Positions 36,064 through 44,773 of a DNA stretch of 64,000 nucleotides are shown piece after piece. The translations under genes and the position numbers were made by a program. The notes beneath the pieces are model-generated. The model had not been told where the DNA came from and did not search any database. It saw only the letters and a program-made list of their open reading frames with translations. Within the stretch, counting starts at the first letter, position 1. Every line of letters starts with the position of its first letter. Source of the DNA: Streptomyces angustmyceticus (lineage in GTDB: Bacteria; Actinomycetota; Actinomycetes; Streptomycetales; Streptomycetaceae); assembly GCF_019933235.1 (NCBI RefSeq), contig NZ_CP082945.1, positions 310,001-374,000 on the forward strand. The letters are read 5' to 3'.

Positions 36064-37739
36064 GCGTCTTCGACGAGCCTGCGGAGGAGCCGGACCAGAT
36101 CCGTGACCAGCTGCGGCAGCTCTTCCGGTATCGCGCCCTGCTCGTACTCGGGCTGGTACTGGGCATGCTCGGCGGTGGCGCCGTGTCCCTGCTCGGCGGC
36201 TCGACCTATACGGCGACCGGTGAGGTCGTGGTGCATGCGATCAGTACGGCGCCGTTCGAGGCCGGCGGGGTCTCGGTCGACAAGCAGATCAGCATGGGCA
36301 CCGAGCGGCAGATCGCCCAGAGCGCCTCGGTGGCGGCGGGCGCGGCCAAGGCCCTGAAGCTGGACACCGACCCGGCCAAGCTCCAGCGGGATCTGCGGGT
36401 GAGCAATCCGCCCGAGACCCAGACCCTGATGTTCGAGTACAGCGCGGACACCGCGGACCGGGCGTCCGCGCTGGTCAACGCCTTTGTGCACGCGTACCTC
36501 GACTACCGTCAGGACGCCGCGACCCAGCGGATCGACAAGACCGTCAGCAAGCTGGGCACGGAGCTGAAGCCGCTTCAGGAGCAGCGCAAGGTGCTGGACC
36601 GGCGGATCGCCGGGGCCAGCGGGTCCGGTCGGGCCACCGACGAGTCCGAGCGCAGCAACCTGGTGTCGGAGATAGCGGATCTGCAGGGGCGGATCTCCAG
36701 CCTCAAGTCCCTCGACACCACTCCCGGCGACATCGTCCGCAAGGGCGACCCGCCGGCCTTCCCCTCCAGCCCCGGTCTCACCCTGCTGCTGCTCGCCGGC
36801 GCCGTGATCGGTCTGGTGCTGGGCATCCTGGCCGCCTGGGTCCGCTCGGTGCTGGAGCCGCGGGTCCGGTCGGTGGCGGATGTGCAGGACAACCTGCGGG
36901 CGCCGGTGCTCGGTATCCTGCCGCGCCGCCAGGGGGGTGCGGAGCTGCTGGAGGTCGGCCGGGGCGGCCGCGGCAACCGCGCCGAGGCCTACCGCACGAT
37001 CGCCTTCCGGCTGGTGCACGACCACCGGTTCGCCGGGCGGGGCAGCCTGCTGATCGTCGCCCCGCGGGAGAACGCCGACGCCGTCTCGGTCGCGGTCAAC
37101 CTGGCCGCCGCCTTCGCCGAGATCGGCAACGACATCCTGCTGGTCGAGGCGGATCTGCGCACCCCCCGGGTCGCCCAGCGGCTGCCGGTGCGCCCCGGCC
37201 ACGGCCGGCCGGTGCCGGGCAGCTGGGCGGAGGGCGAGCGGCTCACCGTGGACGCCGGAGTCGACGGGCGCTTCGACCTGCTGCCCGGCCGGGAGGTGCC
37301 CAACCCGGCGCGCACCCTGTCCTCCCCGCAGTTCGCCCGGCTGCTCGACACGCCGTCGGGGCCGAACGAGAACGTCGTGGTGTTCACGGGTCCGCTGCTG
37401 TCGCACGCGGACGGGCTGGCCGTCGCCAAGCAGGCCGCGGGCGTCGTGGTGGTCTGTGATCTGAACGAGGTCCGCCGGGACGACCTGGACCGGGTGTGGG
37501 AGCTGATCACCACGGCCGGCGGGCACATCCTGGGTGCCGTCCTGGACAAGGGCAGCCACGGTCCGGCGCTGCGCCGGCTGTCGGACGGCGGGCCCACCCA
37601 CCGCAAGCGCGGCCGGGGCCGGGGGCGCGCCGCCGTGGCGCCGCCGCCCGCGCTGCCCGGACCGCCGCCGCCCGCCGCCGGCCCCACGCCGGCGCCCCGA
37701 GGGCCCCTCGACGCCGACACCACCTCGCTGCGCAGGTGA
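36060..37739 (+). CDS. Wzz chain-length determinant fused to a degenerate BY-kinase domain
   Basis: 559 aa from GTG 36060, overlapping wzy; AGGAGG is upstream. Transmembrane helices lie at about 26-46 and 239-261, flanking a periplasmic coiled-coil region (130-220). The C-terminal half resembles the tyrosine autokinases of polysaccharide export. However, the Walker A region (332-345, VAPRENADAVSVAV) lacks the GK[ST] residues, while the Walker A'-like ILLVEADLRTP (359-369) remains. There is no Tyr cluster; the tail is Arg/Pro-rich. It probably controls chain length without kinase activity. Confidence 0.85.
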   Translation: MSVFDEPAEEPDQIRDQLRQLFRYRALLVLGLVLGMLGGGAVSLLGGSTYTATGEVVVHAISTAPFEAGGVSVDKQISMGTERQIAQSASVAAGAAKALKLDTDPAKLQRDLRVSNPPETQTLMFEYSADTADRASALVNAFVHAYLDYRQDAATQRIDKTVSKLGTELKPLQEQRKVLDRRIAGASGSGRATDESERSNLVSEIADLQGRISSLKSLDTTPGDIVRKGDPPAFPSSPGLTLLLLAGAVIGLVLGILAAWVRSVLEPRVRSVADVQDNLRAPVLGILPRRQGGAELLEVGRGGRGNRAEAYRTIAFRLVHDHRFAGRGSLLIVAPRENADAVSVAVNLAAAFAEIGNDILLVEADLRTPRVAQRLPVRPGHGRPVPGSWAEGERLTVDAGVDGRFDLLPGREVPNPARTLSSPQFARLLDTPSGPNENVVVFTGPLLSHADGLAVAKQAAGVVVVCDLNEVRRDDLDRVWELITTAGGHILGAVLDKGSHGPALRRLSDGGPTHRKRGRGRGRAAVAPPPALPGPPPPAAGPTPAPRGPLDADTTSLRR

Positions 37740-39304
37740 CGGCCATCCGTCCGGCGGGCTCCGGCCGGCCCGCGCCGACGGCCCCCGGGCCGTCCGCGGG
37801 CGGCGGGCGCGGGGTCGCCACGACCGCCCGCGGCAGTCTCTTCGGCCTGGCCGGCTCGGCGGCGAACGCGCTGTTCGGGTTCGTGCTCGTCGCCGTCGTC
37901 ACGCATGGGCTGGGGGCCCGCGGGGCCGGTGCGGTCTTCACCGGGGTCGCGGCGTTCACCATCCTGAGCAACGCGCTGAAGCTGGGGGCCGACACCGCCC
38001 TGGTCCGCTTCGTCTCCCGCGACCTCGAACTCAGCGGCGGGGGCGGGGTGCCGGGGCTGCTGCGCATCTCGGTGCTGCCGACGCTGCTGGCGAGCGCGGC
38101 GGGGGCGGCGGTCCTGGTGTGCTCCCCGGGCCTTGCCGGGCTGCTGCTTCCCGAGCTGGATCCGGGGCAGGCCGCCGCGCTGATCCGGCTGTTCGCGGCG
38201 TTCCTGCCGGTGACGACGGTGGCGCTGGTGCTGCTCGGGGCCACCCGCGGGTACGGCTCGGTGGTCCCGTTCGTGGGCGTGGAGCAGATCGGCAAGCCGC
38301 TGCTGCGGGTTCTTCTCGCGGTGCCGCTGGTCCTCCTCGCGCCGAGTGTGGGCGCGCTCTCGGCGGCCTGGCTGGTGCCGGGGGTGCTGGGTCTGGTGGC
38401 CGCCTGCGTCTCGCTGCGCGGGTCCCGCCGGACGCATCCCGGTACCGGCCGACCGCCGCCGCAGGCAGGGGAGTTCTGGGCGTTCGCCGGTCCGCGGGCC
38501 ATCTCGTCGGTGTTCGACATCACCGCGGTGTGGATCGGCGTGCTCCTGCTGTCGGCGCTGGGCACCGCGGCCGAGGCCGGCGTCTACACCGCGATCGGGC
38601 GGCTGGTCACGGCGGGGACGCTGCTCCAGTTGGCGATCCGGCTGGCGGTGGCACCGCAGATCAGCCGGCTGCTCGCGGGCGGCGACGCACCCGGCGCGCA
38701 CCATCTGCACCGGCTGTCGACCCGATGGATCGCGCTCTTCTCCTGGCCGGTGTTCCTGGTCCTCGCCGGCTACCCGCGGACCGTGCTGTCGCTGTTCGGG
38801 CCGGGCTTCTCCGGCGGCGCGGCGGGCCTGGTGGTGCTGGCGGCGGCCTGTCTGGTCAACGTCGGTGTGGGCAACGCGCAGACGGTCATCCTCATGGCCG
38901 GGCGGAGTGTCTGGAATCTGGCTGTCGCGGGGGCCGCGTTCGTGGTCCAACTGGGCAGCGCCGTATGGCTGGTTCCGCGCTACGGGGTGCTGGGCGCGGC
39001 GGTCTCCTGGGCGCTGGCGATCGTGGTGGACAACGGCGCGTCGGCGCTGCTGGCCCGCTACCGGCTGGGTTTTCGCACCGTCGACCGCGGCTATGTGTGT
39101 GCCGCGCTGGTCGGCCTCGGGTCGGTGGCGCTGCCGGTGTGCGCCGTGCGGACGCTATTCGGCGACAGCGTTCCTGGTCTCTTCTTGGGAATTGTTTTGT
39201 CGATTGGGGCTTTCGGGGCCGCCGTCTGGCGCTATCGTTTGCCGCTGGGGGTAGGGGAGTTCTTCGGGGCGCTACGCAAGCGTGGTTCGGAAAACTCGCG
39301 ATGA
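37736..39304 (+). CDS. Wzx-type polysaccharide flippase (MATE/PST superfamily)
   Basis: 522 aa from GTG 37736, overlapping the Wzz stop by 4 bp. Twelve to fourteen hydrophobic segments are visible, starting ARGSLFGLAGSAANALFGFV, with the ALKLGADTALVRFVSR loop typical of Wzx/RfbX. It carries undecaprenyl-linked repeat units across the membrane for Wzy. The final part (39150-39250) shows somewhat lower GC than the rest. Confidence 0.9.
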   Translation: MTAIRPAGSGRPAPTAPGPSAGGGRGVATTARGSLFGLAGSAANALFGFVLVAVVTHGLGARGAGAVFTGVAAFTILSNALKLGADTALVRFVSRDLELSGGGGVPGLLRISVLPTLLASAAGAAVLVCSPGLAGLLLPELDPGQAAALIRLFAAFLPVTTVALVLLGATRGYGSVVPFVGVEQIGKPLLRVLLAVPLVLLAPSVGALSAAWLVPGVLGLVAACVSLRGSRRTHPGTGRPPPQAGEFWAFAGPRAISSVFDITAVWIGVLLLSALGTAAEAGVYTAIGRLVTAGTLLQLAIRLAVAPQISRLLAGGDAPGAHHLHRLSTRWIALFSWPVFLVLAGYPRTVLSLFGPGFSGGAAGLVVLAAACLVNVGVGNAQTVILMAGRSVWNLAVAGAAFVVQLGSAVWLVPRYGVLGAAVSWALAIVVDNGASALLARYRLGFRTVDRGYVCAALVGLGSVALPVCAVRTLFGDSVPGLFLGIVLSIGAFGAAVWRYRLPLGVGEFFGALRKRGSENSR

Positions 39305-39392
39305 ACAGTGGGCTCATTTCCGCACAGAAATCGCCTCGTTCCCGCGTCCTACCCCGACAATTCCCATCGCGCCATGCTTCCAGGGGGGACCT

Positions 39393-40931
39393 GTGCGCCA
39401 AAGAAGCAGATCTGTCCATCTCTTGCTCGCCGCCGCGGTACTCGGTACCGCGTCGACGGCGCTTTCCGCCGGTCCCGCTCAGGCCACCGGTGAGACCACA
39501 CTGACCGCCGATCCGCTGAGCACCTGGCAGACCGACGGCATCGTGTGGGCCATGGCCTACGCCAAGGGCATCGTGTACGTAGGAGGCACTTTCAGCCACA
39601 TTCGGCCGCCGGGTGCGGCCCAGGGCACCGGTGAGGTCGCCCGGACGAACTTCGCGGCCTTCGACGCGAAGACCGGCCAGCCGCTGCCGTGCGCCCCGGC
39701 GTTCACCGGCGGCACGGGCACCATCCGGGCCATGAAGGCCGCGCCCGACGGTTCGAAGATCTACATCGGCGGCTCGTTCGGGAAGGCCGGCCCGGTGGGG
39801 CGGTCCAACACGGCCGCGCTCAACACGTCCGACTGCACCATCGGGGCGGACTGGCAGCCGACGGTCAGCTCGACCGTGCGGGCCATCGACGTCACCGACG
39901 ACACCGTCTACATCGGCGGCGGCTTCGGCACCGTCCAGGGTCAGACCCGCGAGCGGGTCGCCGCCCTGCGGCCGGACGGCACCCTGCTGCCGTTCAAGGC
40001 GACGATCCGGGGTTCCTCGGTCGGCAACGACCCCACCCCGGCGGTCAACGCCCTCACGGTCGCGCCCAAGCTCAACAAGATCATCATCGGCGGCCGGTTC
40101 ACCTCGGTGAACGGCAGCCTCTTCGGGGTGCACGCGCTCGCCGGGCTCGATGCCACCACCGGCCGGGTCGTCAACTCCTTCACCGGCTGGATCCCCAACC
40201 GCTCCGCGGTCAAGGCCCTGGTCAACGATGGGACGAACTTCTACCTGGGTGCCGAGGGCACCGGCGGCGGGGTCTTCGACGGCCGCGCGGCCGGCCGGCT
40301 GTCCGACGGCGCGCAGTTGTGGAAGGACACCTGCCTGGGCGCCACCCAGGCGGTGCTGCCGTACAAGGGCGTGCTCTACAGCGGTTCGCACGCGCACGAC
40401 TGCTCCGACACCCCGGGCGGGTTCACGGACATCAACAACCGCCAGCACTTCCTGGCGCAGTCGATCTCCGACAAGACGATCCTGCCCTGGTTCCCCGACA
40501 CCAACGACGGGATCGGCGAGCAGATCGGTCCGCGGGCGCTGACCATGGCGGACGGTGTCCTGTGGGCGGGCGGTGAGTTCACCACCGTCAACGACGCACC
40601 GCAGCAGGGCCTGACCCGGTTCGCGGCGGCGCCGGACACCGGGGCGCCGCAGGTTCCGCTGCTCAGCGGGGCGAGCGGCGCGCGCGGCCGGATCACGCTC
40701 AACTGGAAGGCGTCATGGGACCGGGACAACGGCGTCCTGACCTACGAGATCTACCGTGACGGTGAGTACCTGACCTCGCTCAACCAGGACTCGCGCTACT
40801 GGAACCGGCCCAACATGAGCTTCACGGACACCGTGGAGCCCGGGTCCCAGCACCGTTACTCGATCGAGGTCACCGACGGCACCAATGTCTCGGGCCGCAA
40901 CGGCCCGGTCTATGTGACCGCCAGGAACTGA
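39393..40931 (+). CDS. Secreted beta-propeller protein with C-terminal fibronectin type III domain
   Basis: 512 aa from GTG 39393, with AGGGGGGAC upstream. A Sec signal peptide (RSVHLLLAAAVLGTASTALS, cleavage near AQA) is followed by repeats of the form VYVGGTFS..., IYIGGSFG..., VYIGGGFG..., IIIGGRFT... and LWAGGEFT.... These are delta-60/kelch-like propeller blades. The last ~90 residues form an Fn3-like domain (LNWKASWDRDNGVLTYEIYRD). It lies within the polysaccharide cluster and may bind or process the exported polymer. Function inferred from context only. Confidence 0.85.
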   Translation: MRQRSRSVHLLLAAAVLGTASTALSAGPAQATGETTLTADPLSTWQTDGIVWAMAYAKGIVYVGGTFSHIRPPGAAQGTGEVARTNFAAFDAKTGQPLPCAPAFTGGTGTIRAMKAAPDGSKIYIGGSFGKAGPVGRSNTAALNTSDCTIGADWQPTVSSTVRAIDVTDDTVYIGGGFGTVQGQTRERVAALRPDGTLLPFKATIRGSSVGNDPTPAVNALTVAPKLNKIIIGGRFTSVNGSLFGVHALAGLDATTGRVVNSFTGWIPNRSAVKALVNDGTNFYLGAEGTGGGVFDGRAAGRLSDGAQLWKDTCLGATQAVLPYKGVLYSGSHAHDCSDTPGGFTDINNRQHFLAQSISDKTILPWFPDTNDGIGEQIGPRALTMADGVLWAGGEFTTVNDAPQQGLTRFAAAPDTGAPQVPLLSGASGARGRITLNWKASWDRDNGVLTYEIYRDGEYLTSLNQDSRYWNRPNMSFTDTVEPGSQHRYSIEVTDGTNVSGRNGPVYVTARN

Positions 40932-40953
40932 CCGCAGGGCAAGTGGGGGGTAA

Positions 40954-41382
40954 ATGACACACCGAGTAGGTTACGCACCCGGGGTCTACGACCTTTTCCA
41001 CGTCGGACACCTCAATATTCTCCGGCACGCCAAAAGCCAGTGCGACTATCTGGTGGCCGGTGTGGTGTCGGACGAAATGGCTGCCCAGGCCAAAGGAAAG
41101 GCACCGGTGATTCCGCTCGCCGAGCGGCTGGAGATCGTACGCAGCGTCAGGTTCGTGGACGCGGCGTTCGTCGAGACGGTGCCCGACAAACTGGAAACCT
41201 GGCAGCAGGTGCGTTTCGACGCCATCTTCAAGGGCGACGACTGGCGGGGGACGCCCAAGGGCGACAAGCTCGAACGGGATTTCGCGACGGTCGGGGTCGA
41301 TGTGGTCTATTTCCCCTACACCGTGCACACGTCGAGCTCCTTGTTGCGCGAGGTGCTCGACGGGCTCGCGAATTCGGCGTGA
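40954..41382 (+). CDS. TagD-like cytidylyltransferase
   Basis: 142 aa, the normal size of glycerol-3-phosphate cytidylyltransferases. The nucleotide-binding motif is in GVYDLFHVGHLNILRHA (HxGH). The RSVRFVDAAFVET and AIFKGDDWRGTPKGDKLE segments are typical. The usual C-terminal STxxIR motif reads TSSSLLRE here. It should make a CDP-activated polyol such as CDP-glycerol. The nearby CDP-alcohol phosphotransferase could be its consumer, so a phospho-polyol substituent on the polysaccharide is possible. Confidence 0.88.
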   Translation: MTHRVGYAPGVYDLFHVGHLNILRHAKSQCDYLVAGVVSDEMAAQAKGKAPVIPLAERLEIVRSVRFVDAAFVETVPDKLETWQQVRFDAIFKGDDWRGTPKGDKLERDFATVGVDVVYFPYTVHTSSSLLREVLDGLANSA

Positions 41383-41404
41383 TCCCGCGGGGGTGACGCC
41401 GCGC

Positions 41405-41431
41405 GGTACCCGGGCAGCGCGCCCGGGTACC
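41405..41431. terminator. 11-bp hairpin between convergent genes
   Basis: GGTACCCGGGC (41405-41415) pairs with GCCCGGGTACC (41421-41431) around a 5-nt loop, between the cytidylyltransferase and CDP-alcohol phosphotransferase stops. Confidence 0.8.
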
Positions 41432-41448
41432 CGGTCCGTCCCCGGCCC

Positions 41449-42180
41449 TCAGCGGCCGGGGGCGGACAGTTCGCGGTACCACTTGACCAGGAACGCCACC
41501 ATGAAGAGCAGATGGGCGACGAGCAGACCGCAGTACAGCGCCAGGAACACCTCCCGGCTGCCGAACAGCAGGAACATCGCGCAGAACACGCCGTAGTCGA
41601 CGAACAGCAGCGCCACGGCGCGCAGCGGGGAGACCGCCGCCGCGGGCGCCGGCCCGTGCGCACCGGCCTTCTGCCGTGCGGCGCGCTTGAGTTGCTCGGT
41701 GAGGATGCCACCGAAGAAGACCATCACCGCCGCGAACTGGAAGACGACCGGAACGAGATACCAGCGGGGGTCGGAGAATCCGAAGTAGCGGTGGAACGAG
41801 AGCAGTACGGCCATGTGCAGAGCCAGCATCTTGGCGCAGTCGACCACATGGTCCAGCCACTCCCCCGCCGCGCTGCCGGTCCCGGTCAGCCGGGCGAGCT
41901 GCCCGTCGGCGGAATCGAGGGCGAAACCGAGGACCAGGGCCGCGAAAATCCCGGCCGCCACGGCCGGAGAGGGCCGCAGCGTGGCTATCATCACCACCCC
42001 GGCAAAGGTGAACACCGCGCTGATCATGGTGACTTGATTGGGCGTCAATTTCAGGGTGTAGCCCGCGGCGGCCAGCACCCGGCCGGCCGGCCGGTTCACA
42101 TAACGCGAATACAGGGACACCCCCTTCGCGGATTTCTGGGCCGCCGACAGCTGTCTGATCGCATAACCGAACTGGCTCAT
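41449..42180 (-). CDS. CDP-alcohol phosphatidyltransferase family membrane enzyme
   Basis: 243 aa from ATG 42180, with GGTGGGGGA upstream. The family motif is complete: DSADGQLARLTGTGSAAGEW, then LDHVVDCAK, giving the DGxxAR...G...D...D pattern. Six hydrophobic segments follow the usual fold. It transfers a phospho-alcohol from a CDP-alcohol to an acceptor hydroxyl in the membrane. Facing the TagD-like gene in a polysaccharide cluster, it may attach a polyol phosphate to a lipid or glycan instead of making an ordinary phospholipid. The divergent partner starts only 40 bp away. Confidence 0.88.
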   Translation of the reverse strand: MSQFGYAIRQLSAAQKSAKGVSLYSRYVNRPAGRVLAAAGYTLKLTPNQVTMISAVFTFAGVVMIATLRPSPAVAAGIFAALVLGFALDSADGQLARLTGTGSAAGEWLDHVVDCAKMLALHMAVLLSFHRYFGFSDPRWYLVPVVFQFAAVMVFFGGILTEQLKRAARQKAGAHGPAPAAAVSPLRAVALLFVDYGVFCAMFLLFGSREVFLALYCGLLVAHLLFMVAFLVKWYRELSAPGR

Positions 42181-42220
42181 GTCCCCCACCTGATGAATGG
42201 ACCCCCGAAGGAGCAACATC

Positions 42221-43522
42221 ATGGCAGGCACGACCTCCCCGTCAACCGGTGGCGCCACCCGCCGGTCCCTCCTGGCGGGCTCCGCCGCCGCGCTGGCAGC
42301 CGCCCTCACCGGGTGCGACTCCGCGTCGCCCCCTGCCACCCGGCAGTCCACCGATGACGCGAAAGCGCCGGTGGTCACCGGCCACAAGCCCAAGGGCAAG
42401 GACGTCATCGACGTGGTGGCGGACTTCGGCGCCAAGGGCGACGGGCGCACCGACGACAGCCGGGCCTTCGCCCGCGCGTACGCGTACGCGGCGCGCCGGG
42501 TGTGGGACCACGTCGGCCGGACCGTGATCGACGTGCCGGCCGGCACCTACCTGATCCGCTCCCCCAACGCCCTGCTCGACGCCCGGGGCGGCAAGCTCAA
42601 GGCGAACGGTTTACGGTTCCGCGGGGCCGGCAAGCGCATGACCCAGCTGCTCTTCGCGCCGCGCCGGGCCGACAACGCCTATCTGTGCCGCAACGAGGAC
42701 AGCTGGGCGAACGTGATGTTCGAGCAGATGGGCTTCGCCGCCGCGACCCCCGGCGCCTCGTTCTTCTACTCGTACTCGACCGGCCAGGCGCAGGACTACC
42801 GCTTCACCGAGTGCGAGTGGACCGGCGAGTGGACCTACGGGGTCGCCCTCGACGGCAGCAACACGAACTCGGAGATGCGCTGGGACGCCTGCCGGGTGGG
42901 GGGCGCCTACCGCAAGGCGTTCCTGTACTCCGGGCTGTCGCAGAAATCGCTGAGCCGCCCGCAGCAGGACCAGTTCCTCAACTACTGGTTCAACGACATG
43001 AAGGTCGAGTACGCCTGGGGCAACTTCCTGGAGTTCCCCTACGGCGGCTCCATCACCTGCCGAGGCGGCTCCTACATCGTCACAGGACGCCGCCCCGACG
43101 ACTCCGGCGACTACGGGCGCACCAGCACCTTCTTCCGTTTTCCGCGCGGCCCGCACCACGACTCCGTCCAGCGCTTCCACGCCGAGGACATCCGCTTCGA
43201 GGTGCGCGACCCGGACACCGTCGTGATCGACTGCGCCTGGGACAGCGGGACGGTGCACTTCAACGACTGCGACGACACCGCCCAGGCGTTCAAGTCCTTC
43301 GCCCAGGACAGCAGCCCCCACCGCTACCGCGTCGGCGCCCAGGGCCCGCTGGTGCGCTACGACTCGTGCCAGCTGTCCGGGCAGCACGCCTACGCGGCGG
43401 AGAGCGGCGGGTCCGGGCCCCGGGCCCGCTACGACATGTGCCGCTTCCGCAACCACGCCCAGCAGGACTTCATCAAGGGCTCGGCGGACCGGGTGTCGTT
43501 CGTGGACTGCCTGGGGTCCTGA
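42221..43522 (+). CDS. Tat-exported beta-helix lipoprotein (pectate-lyase-like fold)
   Basis: 433 aa from ATG 42221, with GAAGGAG upstream. The signal has twin arginines and a lipobox: [20 protein letters not shown], with the next residue Cys. The mature part starts [20 protein letters not shown], the Pectate_lyase_3 signature, and continues with right-handed beta-helix repeats rich in Asn, Asp and aromatic residues ([20 protein letters not shown]). It may bind or cleave the cluster's polysaccharide; no catalytic residues were assigned. Codon 131 (42611-42613) is TTA. Confidence 0.85.
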   Translation: MAGTTSPSTGGATRRSLLAGSAAALAAALTGCDSASPPATRQSTDDAKAPVVTGHKPKGKDVIDVVADFGAKGDGRTDDSRAFARAYAYAARRVWDHVGRTVIDVPAGTYLIRSPNALLDARGGKLKANGLRFRGAGKRMTQLLFAPRRADNAYLCRNEDSWANVMFEQMGFAAATPGASFFYSYSTGQAQDYRFTECEWTGEWTYGVALDGSNTNSEMRWDACRVGGAYRKAFLYSGLSQKSLSRPQQDQFLNYWFNDMKVEYAWGNFLEFPYGGSITCRGGSYIVTGRRPDDSGDYGRTSTFFRFPRGPHHDSVQRFHAEDIRFEVRDPDTVVIDCAWDSGTVHFNDCDDTAQAFKSFAQDSSPHRYRVGAQGPLVRYDSCQLSGQHAYAAESGGSGPRARYDMCRFRNHAQQDFIKGSADRVSFVDCLGS

Positions 43523-43601
43523 GCGGGCCGCCTGCGGTGGCGGGCGCGGGGGCTCCGGCCCGGCCCGGCGCCCGGCTGCCGACGGTGATCAACGGCACAC
43601 G

Positions 43602-43639
43602 TACTGGTCAGTAGCATTCTGCTCGTGCGGGCCTAGAGT
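43602..43639 (+). promoter_or_regulatory. Promoter with palindromic operator upstream of the HpcH/HpaI lyase pair
   Basis: TACTGGTCAGTA (43602-43613) is a palindrome with 5-bp arms and a GT centre. TAGAGT at 43634-43639 fits a -10 box, which puts the -35 region at about 43611, directly against the palindrome. Such sites are typical of TetR or GntR-type acyl-CoA regulators; the actual regulator is unknown. Confidence 0.5.
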
Positions 43640-43706
43640 GAGGGCCGAACGGCGCCGCCGGACCCCCGGCGGCACTCCCGCCCTCCGAGCCGACCAGGGA
43701 GACTGC

Positions 43707-44768
43707 ATGCGCTCTCCGAAGGACTTCTTCCGCCCGCTGGCCGTCGGGGCGCCGACACCGGTACGCGAGGTACCGTTCCGGCCGTCCCGGATGATCCACT
43801 TCTTCGATCCGGGCAACGAGAAGATGACCGCGAAGGTGCCGTCCATCGCTCCCACCGTGGACGTCCTGCTCGGCAACCTGGAGGACGCGGTCGCCGCCGA
43901 CCGCAAGGAAGCGGCCAGGTCGGGCCTGGTGAAGATCGCCAAGGCCACCGACTTCGGCGACACCCAGCTGTGGACGCGCATCAACAGCCTGGACTCGCCC
44001 TGGGCGTTGGACGACCTGCTGACCCTGGTCACCGAGATCGGCGACAAGCTGGACGTCATCATGGTGCCGAAGGTCGAGGGCGCCGAGGACATCCACTACG
44101 TCGACCGGCTGCTCGCCCAGCTGGAGGCGAAGGCGCGGGTCCAGCGGCCGATCCTGGTCCACGCGATCCTGGAGACCGCAACCGGCGTCGCCAACGTCGA
44201 GGAGATCGCCGGCGCCAGCCCCCGGATGCAGGGCATCTCGCTCGGCCCCGCCGACCTCGCCGCCAGCCGCCGGATGAAGACCACCCGGGTCGGCGGCGGC
44301 CACCCCGGCTACCTGGTCCGCGAGGACCCGCACGGCGCGGACGGCGCCGCGCCGCGGGCCACCTTCCAGCAGGACCTGTGGCACTACACCCTGGCGCGGA
44401 TGGTCGACGCCTGCGCGGCGCACGGCATCCTCCCGTACTACGGCCCGTTCGGCGACATCAAGGACACCACCGCCTGCGAGGACCAGTTCCGCAACGCCTT
44501 CCTGCTCGGCTGCGTCGGCGCCTGGAGCCTGCACCCGGTGCAGATCGGCATCGCCAAGAAGGTCTTCTCGCCCGCTCCCGCCGATGTCGCCTGGGCCCGC
44601 CGGGTCATCGAGGCGATGGGCGACGGCACCGGCGCGGTGATGATCGACGGCAAGATGCAGGACGACGCCACGTACAAGCAGTGCCAGGTGGTCGCCGAAC
44701 TCGCCGATGCCCTCGCCGCCCGCGACCCCGAGCTGCGCGACGCCTACGCCGCGGCCGAGAAGGAGTGA
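43707..44768 (+). CDS. HpcH/HpaI aldolase/citrate lyase family protein (malyl-CoA lyase-like)
   Basis: 353 aa from ATG 43707, with CAGGGAG upstream. The TIM-barrel lyase features are present: [31 protein letters not shown] (Mg-binding acid), [35 protein letters not shown], and [18 protein letters not shown]. It belongs to the group found with the ethylmalonyl-CoA pathway in actinomycetes, where it cleaves beta-methylmalyl-CoA or malyl-CoA. The ccr and meaA genes usually found next to it are not in this window. It is followed 5 bp later by a paralogue. Confidence 0.88.
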   Translation: MRSPKDFFRPLAVGAPTPVREVPFRPSRMIHFFDPGNEKMTAKVPSIAPTVDVLLGNLEDAVAADRKEAARSGLVKIAKATDFGDTQLWTRINSLDSPWALDDLLTLVTEIGDKLDVIMVPKVEGAEDIHYVDRLLAQLEAKARVQRPILVHAILETATGVANVEEIAGASPRMQGISLGPADLAASRRMKTTRVGGGHPGYLVREDPHGADGAAPRATFQQDLWHYTLARMVDACAAHGILPYYGPFGDIKDTTACEDQFRNAFLLGCVGAWSLHPVQIGIAKKVFSPAPADVAWARRVIEAMGDGTGAVMIDGKMQDDATYKQCQVVAELADALAARDPELRDAYAAAEKE

Positions 44769-44773
44769 GTCCC

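Noticed and set aside
36060..37739. An active polysaccharide tyrosine kinase
   Set aside because: The Walker A lysine region and the C-terminal Tyr cluster are missing.
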